Shown here: piece by piece, positions 18,898-27,470 of the stretch | Layout of the letters: every line of letters starts with the position of its first letter | How positions within the stretch are numbered: position 1 is the stretch's first letter | NCBI GenBank assembly: GCA_012798865.1 | Contig: JAAZMK010000072.1 | Location: 1 to 55,796, forward strand | Direction: 5' to 3' | DNA length: 55,796 bases | DNA from: Clostridiaceae bacterium | GTDB taxonomy: Bacteria; Bacillota; Clostridia; Saccharofermentanales; DTU023 | Program-made: the position numbers and the translations under genes | Notes under the pieces: model-generated | Databases searched by the model: none | What the model was told of the DNA's origin: nothing | The model's input: only the letters and a program-made list of their open reading frames with translations

Positions 18898-18920
18898 ATG
18901 TTTACCTCCATTTGTTAGTG

Positions 18921-20048
18921 TCACTTGCCGACAATCTCATCGGCAAAAACTTCGCGTCCAAGCTCGGCGGAACGATAAAAGCCGTCAATGATTGCGGTGA
19001 CATTCAGCGTTTCCTCGGGTTGAACCATGAGAGGCGTCCCTTTTTGCAAGTGATCGACCGCATTTTCCATCAGGAAAAAGTGACCGGGGAAGACTTCGTT
19101 CGCATAAGGTCTCTCTTCAGAAAATACGCGCGGTCGGACATCAGCCTGATAACGACCCATCGATGTCAGTAATGTCATCTCGGGGAGCACGAGACCGCCC
19201 AGACTGCCCGCAAAGGTCATGCCGTATTCGTTCGGGAGGTTGATCGCCCAAGATGTCTTGAAATGAATGGATGCGCCGTTGTCGAGGCGAATCATGCCGG
19301 CGGCGAATTCGTCCACATCGAATTCTTTCGCTGAATAAGGCGGCATGTTCGGTACGCCGGCAGGTGCGCCGGATTCCGGCACGCTCGTGAGAATCTCCTC
19401 GCCGCTCCGGGCGATGACCGAAGACGTTACGCCCGACACAGAAGTGAATTTTGGACCGCCCATAACCCAAAGAGCGGCGTCGACAAGATGCACACCGAGG
19501 TCACAGAATACGCCGCCGCCGTTCGTTTCTTTCTTATGGAAAGCGCCCCACTTTGGAATGCCGCGACGACGGATCAGCACCGACTCGCTGAAATAGATAT
19601 CGCCTAGTCGTCCTTCGTGAGCCCATTCGTGCGCGAGTTGGTATTCGGTGTTGTAACGCAGTACCTGACAAGCAAACAACACCAAGCCTCGCTCGCGTGC
19701 GTATGCGTACAATTCACGCGTGTCGTCGTAGTTTAACGCGACGGGCTTTTCGCAGGCGACATGCGCGCCGTGCCTCATCGCCAACATCGCCATCGCCTTA
19801 TGGCTGGCGTTTGACGTACACACGGAGACGATATCCGGTTTTTCCTTGATAAGCATGTCCTCGGCTTCGGTATACCAGCGCGGAATAGAAAAACGCTCAG
19901 CCGTTTCGCGCGCGGAATCCGCTCTTAGATCTGAAACGGCACATAAATGCACGCGTTCACCCAAATTGAGATAAGCCGGGATATGCGCCGTATTGGCGAT
20001 CATGCCGCATCCGATGATCGCAACCTTTAGACGACTGTTAGTATCCAT
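18921..20048 (-). CDS. Gfo/Idh/MocA family oxidoreductase
   Basis: GCGMIANTAHIPAYLNLG; VACEKPVALNYDDTRELY; GGGVFCDLGVHLVDAALWVMGG. Confidence 0.9.
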   Translation of the reverse strand: MDTNSRLKVAIIGCGMIANTAHIPAYLNLGERVHLCAVSDLRADSARETAERFSIPRWYTEAEDMLIKEKPDIVSVCTSNASHKAMAMLAMRHGAHVACEKPVALNYDDTRELYAYARERGLVLFACQVLRYNTEYQLAHEWAHEGRLGDIYFSESVLIRRRGIPKWGAFHKKETNGGGVFCDLGVHLVDAALWVMGGPKFTSVSGVTSSVIARSGEEILTSVPESGAPAGVPNMPPYSAKEFDVDEFAAGMIRLDNGASIHFKTSWAINLPNEYGMTFAGSLGGLVLPEMTLLTSMGRYQADVRPRVFSEERPYANEVFPGHFFLMENAVDHLQKGTPLMVQPEETLNVTAIIDGFYRSAELGREVFADEIVGK

Positions 20049-20122
20049 TGGTCCACCACCATTTCTATGATTTTGTTTATGTTTATAGACATGCGTGACG
20101 TTGTATCACGTCGTGACGCACT

Positions 20123-21571
20123 TTACCAAGTGATATCGAAGTCTTCGTCTTTATCCAACGCTTCAAGTGCTTCTGATACTCGAGTCACAAAGGACTCTTT
20201 CATCGAGAACTCGGAAATGCCGTTGATATAAACGCGCACACGTCGGTCCTCCTCGTGGTAGAGCGCCATGACGTCGTCATGTTTTTCCCCGGGATACCGG
20301 TATGTGATCCTCATAAGCGGGACTTCGTCCGGTTGTTCCTTCGCGGGAAGCAGACGACCGTCCGACGCGGCACTTCCAAGCAAACGGAAGAGCAGTCGGA
20401 ACCGGTCGATGTCGAGCGGTTCGCCGTCCATCGTTACGGACGGTTCGCGCGGATTCTCCTGATCAAGCGCGAATGTCCGATGACCTTCCGGCATCTCGAT
20501 CTCAATGGCGCTTACATCCATGAGCAACGGCGACAAAAACCAACGCAACAACAACTTCTCGAACTCGATGTCCATGAACGGCTGACGTTTTATCGTATAC
20601 ACGAGGGGGCTGCCTTCTGCGTTTACATAAAACAAGGAGCCGTCGTCGCCGACAGGCTGAAATCTCAATATATAGCGCATGACCTCATCAGCACTGTTGC
20701 GATAGCCAAAGGAGACATTGAGCCACGGGTCGTCAAAGCCGTATTCTCTTTCAAGTTCTGACGTGAGGTGCTGTTCCGTAATCGTTGCTCCTCGCATTCC
20801 GCAGAGAGGTGCCAAAACTTCCAAACCGTACGTCGCGTCAAGCTCATACAGACCTGCCGACACCACGAGGTGCGTTGGCGCTCCGAATGAGATTGCCGCC
20901 GATTTGAGAGCGTCGTTACCCGCTTGCACGGAGAGGATGACGATTGGCGAAGGTCGTTCCTTAAATACAAACGTCACGTCCTGCAGTGCCGAAAGCGCGC
21001 TCGACAAGGCAAGCTTAGGCGTCACCCAAAGGGAAAGCAAGTCATTCTTAGCTAAAAGGAAGAAATCCGCCTGTTCGCTTTCGATCAGATATATGCCGTC
21101 GTGACCTTCCGCGGTACAATAGCGGTCGCCGGAGATCGGTTCTTGCATGCCGAGGGAAAGCGAAATTGTCGCGCCGTCCATGTATTCTACATTGAGCGTC
21201 GCCTCGGGGGTGTCAAGTCCGTACACTGCTAAGTTGTCCGGCTTTTTTACGACGAGGGGAAGATGGCGAATGTCGGCGCAAGCGCCTAGAAAGTCAATGA
21301 AATGTTCGATATCGACGTACTCGGAAGGGAGATCTTCGATGACATAGCCTCCTTCCGCCATACCGACTTTCCACGTGCCGGACGCATTGGTGAGATGTAC
21401 CGCACGCACGTCAGTCACTTTCCTGTCCGAAAGGGTTAGCGTCAGTTCTTCGGTCTTTTGTGTGCTCCGAAGGAGCAGCAGCAATGTTACAGCAAGTACG
21501 ACAGCAAGTATGGCAAGCCCCGTTGTAAACTGCATAAGCCTTCGCATCACTGGTACCTCCGGTAAAGCCAA
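20123..21571 (-). CDS. DUF4340-like extracytoplasmic protein of a Gld-type ABC system
   Basis: N-terminal TM; 'AVYGLDTPEATLNVEYMDG' style DUF4340 motif; position after GldG-like gene. Confidence 0.7.
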   Translation of the reverse strand: MALPEVPVMRRLMQFTTGLAILAVVLAVTLLLLLRSTQKTEELTLTLSDRKVTDVRAVHLTNASGTWKVGMAEGGYVIEDLPSEYVDIEHFIDFLGACADIRHLPLVVKKPDNLAVYGLDTPEATLNVEYMDGATISLSLGMQEPISGDRYCTAEGHDGIYLIESEQADFFLLAKNDLLSLWVTPKLALSSALSALQDVTFVFKERPSPIVILSVQAGNDALKSAAISFGAPTHLVVSAGLYELDATYGLEVLAPLCGMRGATITEQHLTSELEREYGFDDPWLNVSFGYRNSADEVMRYILRFQPVGDDGSLFYVNAEGSPLVYTIKRQPFMDIEFEKLLLRWFLSPLLMDVSAIEIEMPEGHRTFALDQENPREPSVTMDGEPLDIDRFRLLFRLLGSAASDGRLLPAKEQPDEVPLMRITYRYPGEKHDDVMALYHEEDRRVRVYINGISEFSMKESFVTRVSEALEALDKDEDFDITW

Positions 21572-23034
21572 ACGCCTATACCTGTCAGCAAGATAGCGAG
21601 CGGAATAATGCCGCCCAGAACGACGCCCAGTCTCGTCACTTGTGATGATGTCGCGCCGAGTGTTTTTCCTGCAAGAGATTTCGGTGTGATGGCGGGTCCC
21701 TCTTCGCGCCCTGCCAAGTCGTTCATCATATTGAGCAGGTAGGCGCTGTTTGAGAGAGAGGTGTTGTGAAGCGCGATCGGTTCCAGCATATGATGTGAAC
21801 TCGAGACGACGATCGAAGATTGACGCGCTAATAATCCGTCTTCATAGAAACGGCGTGAGGCTAATACGAGTGCCGGGAACGGTCCCCGCTCCGTAGCGTC
21901 ATCGGCGGTGAATTCATCCGACGCGTTTGGCGGTCTAACTGCCGCAGTTTCTCCAAACGTCAGCAGCGTCTCCGTAAACTGATGATCGCGAACAGTGAAT
22001 ATTGTCTCTAAGGGTCGCGCCAAAGGCATCAGCATCGGTGCGTTTGGGTCGACAAGCATATCGCGGTAATGAGTTTCCGCGAAGTCGGCAATGGCGTAAA
22101 ACGGCTGACGCTGATAAGTTCGTTCCGGTGTCGTCTCAAACACGGAGCCTTCGCCGACAGAAACGCCCCATTCGGCAAGAAACGATTCGATCATGGGAAG
22201 GGACGCCTGAGTCACAGAAGCCGTATAGAACAACGTTTTGCCGTAGTTTCCGTCATTGTAAAGAAAGGCGTCCAGCGCACGGATATCATCAGCGGAGAGG
22301 TCATTCTGCGGCGCGAAAAGGAATAGGACATCGTAGATGGAAAGATCATCGGTTGCCGGCACAGCGTTTTCCAAAACGTAATAGTTGTTGACGAGCAGCG
22401 TTGTGAACGCTTCCGCTTCCGGACCTCCGTTTCCTACAAGTACACCGCATCGCACATCATCCCCGCTCAAAACGTTCATGATCGCGCTCGTGATCGCCTC
22501 TTCAGCACGCGACGATTCAATTATGATCGAGCCTGAGGCGGTAGGAGTGTAGTTGAACAGAGACGAAAGAGGTATCTGTTTGACGCGGTCGCCCGAGGAA
22601 ACGATCAGATCGCCTTCGGAAAGCTTGAGATCGGGTCGGGTTGCCGCGTAACTCGGATCGGCTGCATAGTCGATGTAGTGAACCGTTACGCGCGAAGAAT
22701 GGCGTTCGTATTGTTCCAGGATTTTCATTGTCTGAACGAGATACGCATCGCCCGTAAACATCTGTTCAGGGGCGAGGATATCGATGGTGACCGGTTTTAC
22801 GAAATGATCGAGCATCGTTTTAGTCTCTTCGCCGATGTTGTATGCCGCGTTGGCAGTAAGGTCCAAGGAAAGCGGGAATCGGTTGGATAATACGAGCGCC
22901 ACCGCGTTGAGGAGAATGAACACTACCACAAGAAGCGTGATCGATACCGCGAAAAGCGCGTTCATGCGCCGACCGGTCGTATTAGTTGTTTTCTTCATGC
23001 CGCCCCTCCTTTCAGCTCCACCGGCGCTTTTCAA
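21547..23034 (-). CDS. GldG-like ABC-associated protein (IFT52/GIFT-like domain with TM at both ends)
   Basis: SLDLTANAAYNIGEETKTML, YIDYAADPSYAA, LFLFAPQNDLSADDIRALDAFLYNDG; C-terminal TM. Confidence 0.8.
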   Translation of the reverse strand: MKSAGGAERRGGMKKTTNTTGRRMNALFAVSITLLVVVFILLNAVALVLSNRFPLSLDLTANAAYNIGEETKTMLDHFVKPVTIDILAPEQMFTGDAYLVQTMKILEQYERHSSRVTVHYIDYAADPSYAATRPDLKLSEGDLIVSSGDRVKQIPLSSLFNYTPTASGSIIIESSRAEEAITSAIMNVLSGDDVRCGVLVGNGGPEAEAFTTLLVNNYYVLENAVPATDDLSIYDVLFLFAPQNDLSADDIRALDAFLYNDGNYGKTLFYTASVTQASLPMIESFLAEWGVSVGEGSVFETTPERTYQRQPFYAIADFAETHYRDMLVDPNAPMLMPLARPLETIFTVRDHQFTETLLTFGETAAVRPPNASDEFTADDATERGPFPALVLASRRFYEDGLLARQSSIVVSSSHHMLEPIALHNTSLSNSAYLLNMMNDLAGREEGPAITPKSLAGKTLGATSSQVTRLGVVLGGIIPLAILLTGIGVWLYRRYQ

Positions 23035-23716
23035 GACCTGCGCCGGTCAAGAGCACAAAAAGTGCGGCGATGCTTAAGAAAAACACCACGTTGGAAAAAT
23101 CGATGATGCCGATGGTGAAGCCGTGATAACGGTTATTGAACGACATATACATAAAAAGAGTCTTAAACGTCTTTCCTGAAACGACACTTACCAACGCATC
23201 GATCAGGACGAGCGACAGACTTGCCGCGAAGCCGCTGACAGCGGCGATGACTTGGCTTTCAGTCAAACCGGAAAGGAAAAGGCAGATGGCGATGAGCGAC
23301 GCCCCCAGCAACATCAGTCCGATTAAGTGACCGATGACGACGGGCCAATCCGTCTTTGAGAAGTATTCGACGATCAGCGCCATGATGAGCGATCCCGAGA
23401 TGGACATCAGGTACACGGCGAGCGCGGCGAAATATTTTCCGCAAACGATGCCTAAGCGTGACACGGGCGATGTAAAGAGTATTTGATTCGTGCCTGCACG
23501 CTGATCCTCGCTCATGAGCCGCATCGTCAAGATGGGCACTAAAAACAAGACGACGGTAAACAACTGGTTGAAGAGAAACGACATGTCTGTCGTATTTTTG
23601 ACGAGATTGCCCATGAAGAAGTAGTAGGCTGTGAAAAAATACATGACGGCAATAAAAACGTAGCCGAGCGGTGAGTGAAAATATGCGTGAAACTCACGTT
23701 TGAAAACAGCGATCAT
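23012..23716 (-). CDS. ABC-2 permease, GldF-like
   Basis: FKREFHAYFHSPLGYVFIAVMYFFTAYYF; MRLMSEDQRAGTNQILFTSPVS. Confidence 0.85.
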   Translation of the reverse strand: MIAVFKREFHAYFHSPLGYVFIAVMYFFTAYYFFMGNLVKNTTDMSFLFNQLFTVVLFLVPILTMRLMSEDQRAGTNQILFTSPVSRLGIVCGKYFAALAVYLMSISGSLIMALIVEYFSKTDWPVVIGHLIGLMLLGASLIAICLFLSGLTESQVIAAVSGFAASLSLVLIDALVSVVSGKTFKTLFMYMSFNNRYHGFTIGIIDFSNVVFFLSIAALFVLLTGAGLEKRRWS

Positions 23717-24693
23717 CGGAGTTCCTCACTTTCCGAGATGGGCGTTGTATCCTGATCTGTTCCTGTGACATGGAGGAAAACGTCTTCCAAAGACTGCTCG
23801 CGTCGAGTCGTTTGGAGGAGCGGAAGATCCGCATGAGCCAGAGCATGAAAAACGGCTTCGCGGATATCGGTTCCGGAGACTCCTTCGATCCGATAGTCGA
23901 ACGCGCCCGGCTCCTTCTCTAGGAGGGCTTCGACATGCTGAACGGACGGCACAGCTTGAAGCGCGTTCAAGACATCGTCTTTCGCTCCTTTAATACGCGC
24001 GACCATGCGATGGGTGGACATCATCTTTCGAGAAAGTCCTTCGGGCGTATCGTCCGCGGCGATTTTGCCTTGGTGAATCAGGATCACGCGGTCGCACATG
24101 AGCTGAATTTCGTGCAGGATATGCGACGAAACAATGACGGCACTTTTTTTGCCCGCCTCGCGAATCAGCTCGCGCATATCGACGACTTGCGACGGGTCAA
24201 GGCTTGCTGTCGGTTCATCGAGTACGAGAAGCGAAGGGTCGCCGATGAGAGCCTGCGCAAAACCTACACGCTGCCGATACCCTTTGGAAAGATTGCGAAT
24301 CATACGACGACGTTCATCGGCAAGACCGACTCGCTCACAGATGTCAGAAAGATGGTCCTCTCTCTCCTTGTGATTACGCATCACGCCCTTCAAATCACAG
24401 ACGAATGAGAGGAAGTCATTGACACGCATTTCAGGATAGAAGGAAAAAAGCTCCGGTAAATAGCCGATGTGTTTTTTTGCGTTAGTGGCATCGGCGAGGA
24501 TGTCATAGCCGGCGATACGCACCGTTCCGGACGTCGCGGCAAGGTAACCGGTCAAAATGTTCATGATCGTCGATTTTCCTGCGCCGTTAAGACCTAAGAG
24601 TCCGACAACCTGGCGATCCGCAATCGAAAAGCTGATGTCATCGAGGACTTTCTTTTCGCCGTAATATTTGACTAGATGTTCAACGTCGACCAC
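23713..24693 (-). CDS. ABC ATP-binding protein, GldA-like
   Basis: GLNGAGKST, LSKGYRQRVGFAQALIGDPSLLVLDEPTASLDP. Confidence 0.92.
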   Translation of the reverse strand: MVDVEHLVKYYGEKKVLDDISFSIADRQVVGLLGLNGAGKSTIMNILTGYLAATSGTVRIAGYDILADATNAKKHIGYLPELFSFYPEMRVNDFLSFVCDLKGVMRNHKEREDHLSDICERVGLADERRRMIRNLSKGYRQRVGFAQALIGDPSLLVLDEPTASLDPSQVVDMRELIREAGKKSAVIVSSHILHEIQLMCDRVILIHQGKIAADDTPEGLSRKMMSTHRMVARIKGAKDDVLNALQAVPSVQHVEALLEKEPGAFDYRIEGVSGTDIREAVFHALAHADLPLLQTTRREQSLEDVFLHVTGTDQDTTPISESEELR

Positions 24694-24905
24694 GCTCTTC
24701 GTTCTCCATTCCGGTGCCTCAAAAGGATTCGAGTTTTATTATGTGACATCTCCCATAATTTTGCAAAAACGCGACCGAAGAAAATGTATCTGAGAAAGAT
24801 TTGCAACTGTATAAAGGGTATTATATTTAAAAATATAATGGTATGTGGCGCGGTGATCGTGACTCGTTCGAGTCCCTGAAATGTCGCATAAAAGGCGTAC
24901 AAGTA

Positions 24906-25232
24906 TTATGTGTTTTGTGATGCTTCTGTGAACAGGATACGCAGATAGTCTCTGCGACCGTATAGTATCCGGTCGATGAAAACGTCTTTATCGACTACTC
25001 GGTAAAATACAAGATAGTTGCCGCTGACAAGATAACGGTATTCGCTGTTGACCTTAGCGATAGCGGAAAAAGGCGCGCCAATCAGCGCGTGTTCACGCAG
25101 TCTGCGGATGGTTTTTGTGATTTTTGCAACTGTGGAGAGCGCAGCCTGCGGGTTTTCCAAAATTTTTTCAATATAGTCTTTGATTTCATAGAGATCTTTC
25201 TCCGCGTTTGGAGATAGATGCAGGTTATTCAT
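24906..25232 (-). CDS. RelE/ParE superfamily toxin
   Basis: LSPNAEKDLYEIKDYI...YRYLVSGNYLVFYRVVDKDVFIDRILYGRRDYLRIL; overlaps antitoxin gene by 8 nt. Confidence 0.88.
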   Translation of the reverse strand: MNNLHLSPNAEKDLYEIKDYIEKILENPQAALSTVAKITKTIRRLREHALIGAPFSAIAKVNSEYRYLVSGNYLVFYRVVDKDVFIDRILYGRRDYLRILFTEASQNT

Positions 25233-25479
25233 GCACGATTCCGAGATGTTCTTCTACGGCCTCCAAAGTCAACCATCCTTTTTCCTCGCCGGATGTACGC
25301 CCTTTGACAAGTTCGTTCATCAGTGTAATGATTGCCTGCGTCTTTTCGTAGTCATGTATATCTACAATGGCGTATCTGCCTCGTCCATTCTTCGTTAGAA
25401 AGACGGGAGCGCCGACATCTACTTCGCGCAGCACCTCAGAATAATTGCGGAGATCGGAAATAGGTTTAATGTTTGGCAT
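25225..25479 (-). CDS. Phd/YefM family antitoxin
   Basis: MPNIKPISDLRNYSEVLREVDVGAPVFLTKNGRGRYAIVDIHDYEK; AAAGGAG before ATG at 25479. The ORF-track start at 25551 reads through the operator. Confidence 0.88.
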   Translation of the reverse strand: MPNIKPISDLRNYSEVLREVDVGAPVFLTKNGRGRYAIVDIHDYEKTQAIITLMNELVKGRTSGEEKGWLTLEAVEEHLGIVHE

Positions 25480-25501
25480 AATTCTCAACTCCTTTATGTG
25501 T

Positions 25502-25530
25502 AGTATAGGTCGGTTTGCTGTGAAATTCAA
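25502..25530 (-). promoter_or_regulatory. Promoter of the toxin-antitoxin operon
   Basis: Minus strand TTGAAT (25525-25530), 17 bp, TATACT (25502-25507). Confidence 0.65.
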
Positions 25531-25549
25531 CTGCGAATTTACAGCAAAC
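25513..25549. promoter_or_regulatory. Long inverted repeat overlapping the TA promoter, probable autoregulatory operator
   Basis: GTTTGCTGTGAAATTC-N6-GAATTTACAGCAAAC; near-perfect with one 1-nt bulge; spans the -35. Confidence 0.7.
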
Positions 25550-25603
25550 ACGCACGCGTTTTATATTTGTGTTCATATAGCGGATTAAAGTATGAAACTT
25601 AAT

Positions 25604-26563
25604 CTAAGGAGAAAATAGAAACGCCCTCGCCTTGCCCCGCAGCAAAATAGATTCCTGTGAGGCGAGAAAGGCTGTCTGCCCCGGTGTGAGCAGGAGTTCG
25701 TCTTCTCCTGTTTGTCTGCTTTGAGGGCGCCACGAAACGGCACGGCACTGACCTTTAACGAGGAATAGTCCGGCGAATTGTCGTCTCGGCACATCCACGA
25801 CGCCTTCGCCGTTCAGTGTGAGTTCTTCCATGGCAAATTGGTCGCAACAGACTATCATGCGACGCGTCAGACCTTTTATCGTCCTCGGCTGTCCAAGACC
25901 GGGAATCTCTCGCGGCGTGGGCGTAAGAGTCGCGACGTCAAGTGCCTCTTGTAAATGGAGCCTCCGCGGCTTTCCCGCATGGTCGCGTCGATCATAGTCG
26001 AAAACGCGGTACGTCACGTTTGAGCTCTGTTGCAGCTCAAAACAGAGAATGCCTCCGCCGAGAGCATGCAGAGTGCCTGCTGGAATAAAAAAAACGTCGC
26101 CTGCATGGACGGGCACCTTTCGGAGTACCGATTCAATCGTGCCTTCTCGCACATGCTGTTCCAATTCCGTTCGCGTCAATGATTTACGAAGACCATGGTA
26201 AATCCAAGCATCGGGATCCGCGTCGAGAATATACCAGCATTCTGTTTTTCCCGATAATTCGCCATGGCGGCGCGCACTGTCCTCGTCGGGATGGACTTGT
26301 ACGGAGAGCGGCAAGCGCGCGTCGATTAGTTTCGCCAAAATCGGAATCGTGCCGTCCTGATGTGCCGAACCGCCCGCCAACCACGGCTCCATTGACAGAC
26401 GATCCTGAAGGGTACGCCCGTCGGAAAGGCGTGAATGACCGTCCGCGTGAGTGGAAAGCTCCCAGCTCTCGGCGAGCCGTTCTCCCGAACCCTTGCGATA
26501 TCGCTCAAAGAGCCGGAAGCCGCCCCAAATCGCGTCTTTAAGAGAGGGTCGCAAAGATAGCAT
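25604..26563 (-). CDS. manA: Mannose-6-phosphate isomerase, class I
   Basis: LRPSLKDAIWGG, LSVQVHPDE, GKTECWYILDADP, FFIPAGTLHALGGGILCFELQQSSNVTYRVFDYDRRD. Confidence 0.92.
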   Translation of the reverse strand: MLSLRPSLKDAIWGGFRLFERYRKGSGERLAESWELSTHADGHSRLSDGRTLQDRLSMEPWLAGGSAHQDGTIPILAKLIDARLPLSVQVHPDEDSARRHGELSGKTECWYILDADPDAWIYHGLRKSLTRTELEQHVREGTIESVLRKVPVHAGDVFFIPAGTLHALGGGILCFELQQSSNVTYRVFDYDRRDHAGKPRRLHLQEALDVATLTPTPREIPGLGQPRTIKGLTRRMIVCCDQFAMEELTLNGEGVVDVPRRQFAGLFLVKGQCRAVSWRPQSRQTGEDELLLTPGQTAFLASQESILLRGKARAFLFSP

Positions 26564-26564
26564 G

Positions 26565-27470
26565 TCAGCCTCCGATCCGAATGTCCAGCCCCATCCGGCG
26601 ACCGAGAGCCGCCGCCTCGCTCATATCTTCCGGTGTCAGGGTCTTCAGGTGCTCCAGCGTATACGGCTGACCAAGCTTCGCATACTTGGCGCGTCCAAGT
26701 TGGTGGAATGGCAGCAATACATACGTTGTCACACCCAACGCAAGGGCAAGGTGAAAGATGCTCCGCAATGTAGGAAGGTCGTCGTTGTACCCGGGGATGA
26801 CCGCGGTGCGAAGCGTCACGTTGGCGCCGTCATCCATTAACTTGCCGATATTCGAAGTGACAAGATCAAGGTCGGCGCCCGTTTCGCGCAAAAGAACGTC
26901 GCGATCCGAGTGTTTCAAATCGATGTAAAAAAAGTCAACGTACGGCAACACGCTTTCCAACACTTTGTAGGAAAGTGCTGCCGTCGTTTCCACGCATGTT
27001 GTAAGACCCGCCTGTTTCGCTTGGGAAAGCAACACCTCCACCCCTTGCTGACAAAAGGGCTCTCCCCCCGAAAGTGTCAGACCGCCGCCCGTCGCGCGAT
27101 AATAATCGGCATCTTTCATCACGACGGCGAGAATCTCTTCGGACGACATAATCTCTGAGGAAAGGGAATACGCCCCACCGGGACAGACCGGTACACAGCG
27201 CCCGCACGAAATACATCGCGAGCGATCCACATGGAGTCGTCCTTCACGTAAGGAAAGCGCCTGTTGGGGGCAATGCGGCACACAGTTACCGCAAGCGACA
27301 CATCGCCTGCCATCGTGCAAGAGGACGGGGCGAAAAGGTTGCGTTTCGGGATTGCAACACCAAGCGCAGTGCAAAGGGCACCCTTGGAAAAAGACGACCG
27401 TGCGCAGTCCCGGACCGTCATGATAGGCGCCGCGTTCAATGCTGGTGACAAAAAACTTGGGATTATCCAT
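26565..27470 (-). CDS. Glycyl-radical enzyme activating protein (radical SAM with ferredoxin-like insert)
   Basis: CPLHCAWC (CX3CX2C) followed by two 4Fe-4S motifs CVACGNCVPHCP and CISCGRCVPVCP; TLSGGEPFCQ. Confidence 0.93.
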   Translation of the reverse strand: MDNPKFFVTSIERGAYHDGPGLRTVVFFQGCPLHCAWCCNPETQPFRPVLLHDGRRCVACGNCVPHCPQQALSLREGRLHVDRSRCISCGRCVPVCPGGAYSLSSEIMSSEEILAVVMKDADYYRATGGGLTLSGGEPFCQQGVEVLLSQAKQAGLTTCVETTAALSYKVLESVLPYVDFFYIDLKHSDRDVLLRETGADLDLVTSNIGKLMDDGANVTLRTAVIPGYNDDLPTLRSIFHLALALGVTTYVLLPFHQLGRAKYAKLGQPYTLEHLKTLTPEDMSEAAALGRRMGLDIRIGG

